Source: Thermodesulfobacteriota bacterium
Lineage (GTDB): Bacteria > Desulfobacterota > S145-22
DNA: 25,743 nucleotides
Assembly: GCA_024763435.1 (NCBI GenBank)
Contig: JANTFN010000004.1
Span: 1-25,743, forward strand
Reading direction: 5' to 3'
Shown: one piece after another, positions 21,916 through 25,743 of the stretch
Layout: every line of letters begins with the position of its first letter
Numbering within the stretch: position 1 is the stretch's first letter
The notes under the pieces: model-generated
Told to the model about the DNA's origin: nothing
The model's database searches: none
What the model saw: only the letters and a program-made list of their open reading frames with translations
Position numbers and translations under genes: made by a program

Positions 21916-22784
21916 CGCACACCCCAACGGGTTCCGAAAAGCCCTTCCGGACGGAACAGGAGAATCAGGATAATGATGAAAAAGGCGATGGCGTCTTTAT
22001 AGCCGATGGGGAGGAGGAGAACCCCCAGGTTTTCGGACAGGCCGATAATAAAGCCGCCGATAAGTGCGCCCCAGACATTTCCCGCGCCCCCGATCAGGAC
22101 AGCCGCGAAGGCCCTGACGAGGTTGACAATTCCCATGTGCGGCTCCAGGTTGGTATCCGCCGCGACGAGAATTCCCCCGACGGCGGCGAGGATGGCGGCG
22201 ACAACCCAGACAATGCGAATAATTTTTTCGCTTTCAACCCCGAAGGTTTTTGCGAGAACAGGATTGTCCGCGACCCCCCGAACGGCCTTTCCAATCCGGC
22301 TGAATTTCAAAAAGAGATACAGCAGAAAAATAGTCAGCGCGGCGACCCACAGAATCGTTATCTGAACAGAGGTAATGACGACAGGGCCGAAGACCTTGCC
22401 CCGTTGAAGGGGAAAGGGAAAGGCCCTGATTTTAGCGCCCCACAGGACCTGCGCGAGATTCTGCAGCAGAAGCGACAGACCGAGCGAGGCAATCAGCAGC
22501 AGGAGCGGGTTGGCATTCCGCAGCCGGGAAAAGACGGTTTTGTCCATCAGCAATGCCAGGAGGACAACCCCTGTCACGGCAAAAATGCCGCTTAACAGGG
22601 GTGAGAGAAGCAGGGGAGGCATCATGAACAGGTAAGCCAGGAAGGCCCCGGCCATGATCAACTCCCCATGCGCAAAATTGATAAAGTGCAAGGTCCCGTA
22701 AACGAGGGTCAGTCCCGCGGCAAAAAGAGCGTAGATGCTGCCTGCAATCAGTCCATCGAGGAGGGACTGAAAGAAAATCGTCAT
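21912..22784 (-). CDS. livH: Branched-chain amino acid ABC transporter permease LivH
   Basis: This 290-residue membrane protein begins LLDGLIAGSIYALFAAGLTLVYGTLHFINFAHGEL, the hallmark of LivH. Later conserved parts are SRIGKAVRGVADNPVLAKTFGVESEKI (coupling loop) and GAGNVWGALIGGFIIGLSENL. ATG 22784 overlaps the livK stop as ATGA, so it is translated by ribosomes leaving the binding-protein gene. Length and helix pattern are normal. Confidence 0.93.
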   Translation of the reverse strand: MTIFFQSLLDGLIAGSIYALFAAGLTLVYGTLHFINFAHGELIMAGAFLAYLFMMPPLLLSPLLSGIFAVTGVVLLALLMDKTVFSRLRNANPLLLLIASLGLSLLLQNLAQVLWGAKIRAFPFPLQRGKVFGPVVITSVQITILWVAALTIFLLYLFLKFSRIGKAVRGVADNPVLAKTFGVESEKIIRIVWVVAAILAAVGGILVAADTNLEPHMGIVNLVRAFAAVLIGGAGNVWGALIGGFIIGLSENLGVLLLPIGYKDAIAFFIIILILLFRPEGLFGTRWGVR

Positions 22785-23890
22785 CGCTTCGAGATAATCT
22801 TCCCGTCTTTAACAGACCACACGCCATAGGCGCTTCCGACATCCCCGTTGCTGTCAAAGGTTTTGTCGCCCGTCACGCCAACATACCCCTTGCTCACTTT
22901 ATAAAGGGCCTTGCGGATACCGTCCGGAGTGGCGCCGCCCTTCGCGAGTGCCCTGGCAACGAGATGGACCATATCATAATTGTATTCGGCGAAAATGCCG
23001 ATTTTTTTATCCCCGTATTTTTTCTTCCAGGCAGCGGCAAAAGCCTTGTAGGCGGGAGAGGTATTGGAGAAGGCCGGATAGGTTCCCGTCAGCCCTTCAA
23101 CGGCCTTGCCGGCGAGTTTAACCAGTTTGCCCGATTTCGCGGCGGAGCCGGCGATCCACTGTGTCTTGATGCCCAGCTCATAGGCCTGCTTAAAAATAAC
23201 CGCCCCGTCCTTGACATAAACGAGCGCGACCGCCGCCTTCGGATTGAACCGTTTAATCTGGAGGAGCTGCGCGCGGTAATCCGTTTTTCCCTGATCATAG
23301 GGAATTTCCGCGAGGACCTTTCCACCTTTTTTTGTAAAGTTGGCAACAAAAACATCCTTCAGGCCCTTACCCCAGTCGTTGTTGATGTATAAAACCGGGA
23401 CCTTTTTGTAGCCAAGTTTTTCAACAAGTTCCGCCACGCCCTTCCCCTGGAGTTTGTCAGAGGGAAAGACCCGGAAGACATACGCCCCGGCCTTGGTGAT
23501 GGCGGGAGACGCGCTTTCAGCGCCGATGAGAACCACATGGGCGTTTTCGCAGATGGGGGCAACGGCAAGAAAATTCGTGCTCGCGGCCGGTCCGAGAATC
23601 AGGGGTACCTTGTTAATATCTATCAGCTTCCGAACCGCGGCCACGCTGTCCTTGGCGGTTCCTTTTCCATCTTCATAGACAATCTCGAGCTTTTTCCCGT
23701 TGATACCACCCTTTGCGTTAATCTCCGCGGTGGCAAGATCAATGGCCATCTTGAATCCCTGGCCATATACCGCAAGGTTTCCGGAAAGGGGCTGGACCGC
23801 CCCGATTTTAACAACACCTGCGTGGGATACCCCTGCAAAGAAAAGGGCAACACAGATTACGGTTACAAACATTACAAATTTTTTCACCAT
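22781..23890 (-). CDS. livK: Branched-chain amino acid-type periplasmic binding protein LivK
   Basis: This 369-residue secreted protein has a signal peptide (MVKKFVMFVTVICVALFFAGVSHA, cleavage near 24) and the mature Leu/Ile/Val-binding fold: VVKIGAVQPLSGNLAVYGQGF, AEINAKGGINGKKLEIVYEDGK, VPLILGPAASTNFLAVAPICE and a long C-terminal lobe. Ligands of this family vary (branched-chain amino acids, amides, urea, aromatic acids), so leucine-type transport is the default but unproven, and the cysK in the operon leaves room for another amino acid. ATG 23890 has AAAGGAGG 8 bases upstream and heads the seven-gene operon. Confidence 0.92.
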   Translation of the reverse strand: MVKKFVMFVTVICVALFFAGVSHAGVVKIGAVQPLSGNLAVYGQGFKMAIDLATAEINAKGGINGKKLEIVYEDGKGTAKDSVAAVRKLIDINKVPLILGPAASTNFLAVAPICENAHVVLIGAESASPAITKAGAYVFRVFPSDKLQGKGVAELVEKLGYKKVPVLYINNDWGKGLKDVFVANFTKKGGKVLAEIPYDQGKTDYRAQLLQIKRFNPKAAVALVYVKDGAVIFKQAYELGIKTQWIAGSAAKSGKLVKLAGKAVEGLTGTYPAFSNTSPAYKAFAAAWKKKYGDKKIGIFAEYNYDMVHLVARALAKGGATPDGIRKALYKVSKGYVGVTGDKTFDSNGDVGSAYGVWSVKDGKIISKR

Positions 23891-23940
23891 TACAAGCCTC
23901 CTTTATTTAGTCTGTTTCTTTTACCTTTTTTTTGTGCTGT

Positions 23941-23977
23941 CTGCAAGCAGGGCGCGATGAAAACTGCCGTTTCGCGC
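23941..23977 (-). other. Hairpins between the four-cysteine gene and livK
   Basis: GCGCGA (23952-23957) pairs with TCGCGC (23972-23977), with an AAC/GTT extension inside, and CTGC-AA-GCAG (23941-23950) is adjacent. They lie in the 90 bases between the small gene and livK. On the minus strand no T tract follows, so a terminator is only possible. A weak TTGCAG-17-TAAAAG could serve livK. Confidence 0.3.
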
Positions 23978-23980
23978 TTT

Positions 23981-24217
23981 TCAGGACTGCCTGGGGCGGG
24001 TATAAATAGTTTTAAACGCATCTCGATTCCCCGCGAAACAGACCTGGCAGGTCAGGTCGGGGTCATCTTCCGAGACAGATTCAACGCGAACTTCCAGGCC
24101 GATGGATTTATAGGTTTCCACATATTCATCAACCCTTGAGGCATCGCAGGTAAATTTCTTTTTCCAGCCCTCACAGGCAAGTTTTTCATCCCGGGTCAGG
24201 GATTTTTCTTCCGACAT
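23981..24217 (-). CDS. Small four-cysteine protein of unknown function
   Basis: This 78-residue soluble acidic protein has cysteines at 15, 24, 57 and 60 (LACEGWKKKFTC and LTCQVC), a spacing that could bind zinc or an iron-sulfur centre, or form disulfides. The central part VDEYVETYKSIGLEVRVESV looks like an alpha-beta unit. No signal peptide is present. ATG 24217 has GGAGGAG 7 bases upstream and a good promoter, so I regard it as a real gene. It lies between the agmatinase-type gene and livK in the same direction. I do not recognise the family. Confidence 0.7.
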   Translation of the reverse strand: MSEEKSLTRDEKLACEGWKKKFTCDASRVDEYVETYKSIGLEVRVESVSEDDPDLTCQVCFAGNRDAFKTIYTRPRQS

Positions 24218-24239
24218 GCTAATCTCCTCCGCGAATCAA

Positions 24240-24268
24240 TTTTTACTTGAAAGCGGGTTTTCTGTCAA
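24240..24268 (-). promoter_or_regulatory. Promoter of the four-cysteine protein gene
   Basis: TTGACA (24263-24268), a 17-base spacer and TAAAAA (24240-24245) on the minus strand lie 22 bases before the ATG at 24217. A perfect -35 and optimal spacing support it; transcription may continue into the liv operon. Confidence 0.6.
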
Positions 24269-24318
24269 GAAAGGAAGGGGTGCGAAAGGCGAAAGCATGC
24301 ACCTTTGTTGCGAAATTG

Positions 24319-25152
24319 TTATTTATTATCGAGCATTTTTCCCGCGATTTCCTTCAGGAGTTTTGCGGCTACTCTGGCGGAAAGACCGGCCGGGTCGCGT
24401 TTGGGGTTGTATTCGACGATATCCGCGCCTGCAAGAGGGGCGTCGAGCGACTGGATAAGCGTGATGACGTCACGCGGGCTCATTCCGCCCGGTTCCGGGT
24501 GGGAAACACCGGGGGCAAAGGCGGGGTCGAGGACATCCATGTCAAGAGAAAGATATACAGGCCCCTTGAAAGAAAACGCGGGGATTTTATTAAGGTGCCG
24601 CATTTCAAGTGTTTCCACACCGAAACGGTCTGCCTGTTCCCGCTGATGGGCGTTGAAGGTTCGAATGCCGACCTGGACGAGACGGGTAACGAGCCCCGCT
24701 TCCATTATTCGGGCCATGGGGCAGGCGTGTGAAAATCGGTTTTCCCCATAGCTGTCGTAAAGATCGGGATGGGCGTCAAGGTGCAGGAGCGTGAGGGGGG
24801 CAAACCGGCGCGCGTACCCCCGAATAATGGGGAAGGTAATGGCGTGATCCCCGCCCAGCACAATAACACGGTTGTTATGGTCAAGCAGGGTCTGAATCGT
24901 ATGGGTTATTTTTTCAGGGCCGTCTTTACCTTCGGCTCCCTGGAGGTTGCCCGCGTCCCGGATACCGTTTGCCTCGCTGATTTCATGACCCGTTTCCGAC
25001 CAGAGATTGGAGGCCTCGGAATGCAGTGCCTCGCGGATTCTGTCCGGTGCCAGGGCCGCCCCCTTCGCGAAGGAGGCGTTCTCGTCGGAGGGAATCCCGA
25101 GGATGACGATGGCGTGGTCGGGTGGGGTCCCCCCTTCCTCAATAGGTGTCAT
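24319..25152 (-). CDS. speB: Agmatinase/arginase-family ureohydrolase
   Basis: This 277-residue binuclear manganese enzyme cleaves guanidino compounds to release urea in characterised members. Metal ligands are visible in VLGGDHAIT, LHLDAHPDLYDSYGENRFSHACPM and LSLDMDVLDPAFAPGVSHPEPGG, and the late GADIVEYNPKRD is also conserved. Agmatinase is the most common annotation, yet arginase, formimidoylglutamase and guanidine hydrolases share these motifs. No arginine decarboxylase or polyamine gene is near, so the substrate is open. ATG 25152 overlaps the end of the upstream membrane-protein gene by 14 bases, implying coupling. Confidence 0.88.
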   Translation of the reverse strand: MTPIEEGGTPPDHAIVILGIPSDENASFAKGAALAPDRIREALHSEASNLWSETGHEISEANGIRDAGNLQGAEGKDGPEKITHTIQTLLDHNNRVIVLGGDHAITFPIIRGYARRFAPLTLLHLDAHPDLYDSYGENRFSHACPMARIMEAGLVTRLVQVGIRTFNAHQREQADRFGVETLEMRHLNKIPAFSFKGPVYLSLDMDVLDPAFAPGVSHPEPGGMSPRDVITLIQSLDAPLAGADIVEYNPKRDPAGLSARVAAKLLKEIAGKMLDNK

Positions 25153-25633
25153 GCGTTCGCGGCTCCTTCATCATCTTTAACAGCACCTCCTTTTGCGGCC
25201 GGTAATAGACCATGGCAGCCGCGGATAAAAACATCAGGGAATATAAATCCAATATGCTCCCGCCAAAAAGCCTTAAAACCAAGCCATAAACCCCGACGCT
25301 CTCTGACATCGCGAGGGAAACAGCCACGGCAGTTGTATAGGTGGCAATAGCGGGATGCGAGGCCCCGCCAGCCGGGTTCCATGCCGCCGCCCTGGCGCGG
25401 TTTTTTTCTATGATAACCTTTCGCACATACCAGGCAAGAAACAGGGATACCCCCGATATTAGATAAAGCGCGCCTCTCAGCAGGGAAAAATTTTCTGTAA
25501 AGGGATGGACCTTATCCTTGAGGGCAAAGGCCACCGCGAAATAAATGATAAGCGTTGTCAGAAAAGAAATCCATATAAAAACAAGGACACGCCAGCCTTT
25601 TGCCACCTGCGCCATGATTTTTTTATCAGTCAA
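25139..25633 (-). CDS. Four-helix membrane protein of unknown function
   Basis: This 164-residue protein has four likely transmembrane segments: about 15-38 (VLVFIWISFLTTLIIYFAVAF), 52-72 (LRGALYLISGVSLFLAWYV), 93-122 (AIATYTTAVAVSLAMSESVGVYGLV) and 126-145 (ILDLYSLMFLSAAAMVYYR). The third, small-residue-rich helix with AMSESVGVYGL resembles proton-channel-like helices, but I cannot assign a family. The start is TTG 25633 with AAGGAAG about 7 bases upstream; ATG 25615 is an alternative without a ribosome site. It overlaps the ureohydrolase gene by 14 bases, so the two are probably linked in expression. Confidence 0.75.
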   Translation of the reverse strand: MTDKKIMAQVAKGWRVLVFIWISFLTTLIIYFAVAFALKDKVHPFTENFSLLRGALYLISGVSLFLAWYVRKVIIEKNRARAAAWNPAGGASHPAIATYTTAVAVSLAMSESVGVYGLVLRLFGGSILDLYSLMFLSAAAMVYYRPQKEVLLKMMKEPRTHDTY

Positions 25634-25677
25634 TTGCTTCTTCCTTTCCGTGATGGTAAGTACGCACGGGGTATGAC

Positions 25678-25743
25678 CTAACGCGTTTTTTCAAGAACGA
25701 TAAGGCGGGCGGATGGACGTAACAGGTTTTTCAGCACCTTAAG
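25678..25743 (-). CDS. C-terminal tail of an unidentified protein, partial
   Basis: The last 66 bases read on the minus strand as 21 codons followed by TAG at 25680-25678, beginning LKVLKNLLRPSARLIVLE. The pattern, a helix followed by LRPxARLIVLE, resembles the segment of class I methyltransferases around the fifth strand (LKPGGRLVVLE), but the protein would then end abnormally early. The piece is too short for a confident call. It precedes the membrane-protein gene by 44 bases in the same direction. Confidence 0.4.
   Translation of the reverse strand, partial: LKVLKNLLRPSARLIVLEKTR

Noticed and set aside
1..25743. tRNA or rRNA genes, CRISPR arrays, toxin-antitoxin pairs, phage genes
   Set aside because: I looked for their sequence hallmarks on both strands by eye and saw none that could be supported.

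Overview
The window looks like a piece of a chromosome from an anaerobic Desulfobacterota-type bacterium (formerly Deltaproteobacteria; a Syntrophia-like member is my guess). Supporting signs are mid GC content, a tandem feoA-feoA-feoB iron locus, the order zapB-zapA-6S RNA-rny-ymdB, and dense amino-acid ABC transport operons. This assignment is inference from gene content; no rRNA or other taxonomic marker is present. There is no phage, CRISPR array, tRNA or intact insertion sequence. Nearly all genes lie on the minus strand; only the DtxR-type regulator and mazG are on plus.

Layout: (1) 1-1566: a DUF362 protein cut by the window edge and a saccharopine-dehydrogenase-like enzyme. (2) 1639-1806: a small non-coding element bounded by near-perfect 20-bp inverted repeats; its right arm forms the last codons of the next gene. 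(3) 1791-5844: a polar amino acid (probably cystine/cysteine-type) ABC operon read as leader ORF, ATPase, binding protein, two permeases, D-cysteine-desulfhydrase-like enzyme, with a near-consensus promoter. (4) 5924-9649: a decayed-looking intergenic stretch, a DtxR/MntR-family regulator and the convergent feoA-feoA-feoB ferrous iron uptake operon. (5) 9671-13390: zapB-zapA-6S RNA-rny-ymdB-dsrE, from a strong promoter to a clear intrinsic terminator. (6) 13614-17874: enolase, divergent mazG (apparently leaderless), and a TPR protein-pfkA pair. (7) 17888-23890: seven overlapping genes, livK-livH-livM-livG-livF-cysK-sirtuin. (8) 23981-25743: a small four-cysteine protein, an agmatinase-family ureohydrolase, a four-helix membrane protein, and the tail of another gene.

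The genes suggest a cell that depends on amino-acid and sulfur-amino-acid uptake (two ABC systems, cysteine synthase, D-cysteine desulfhydrase) and on Fe(II) uptake under anoxia. The housekeeping block covers glycolysis (eno, pfkA), division-ring assembly (zapA/zapB), RNA turnover (rny, ymdB), 6S control of RNA polymerase and nucleotide sanitation (mazG).

I see no complete, clearly new multi-gene system. The observations most worth a second look are the unannotated 6S RNA, a 31-codon leader ORF coupled to the ABC ATPase, the inverted-repeat element that rewrote the end of dcyD, a regulator whose metal site mixes MntR-like and DtxR-like residues, a leaderless mazG promoter with a palindrome in its spacer, and the overlap-fused liv-cysK-sirtuin operon.
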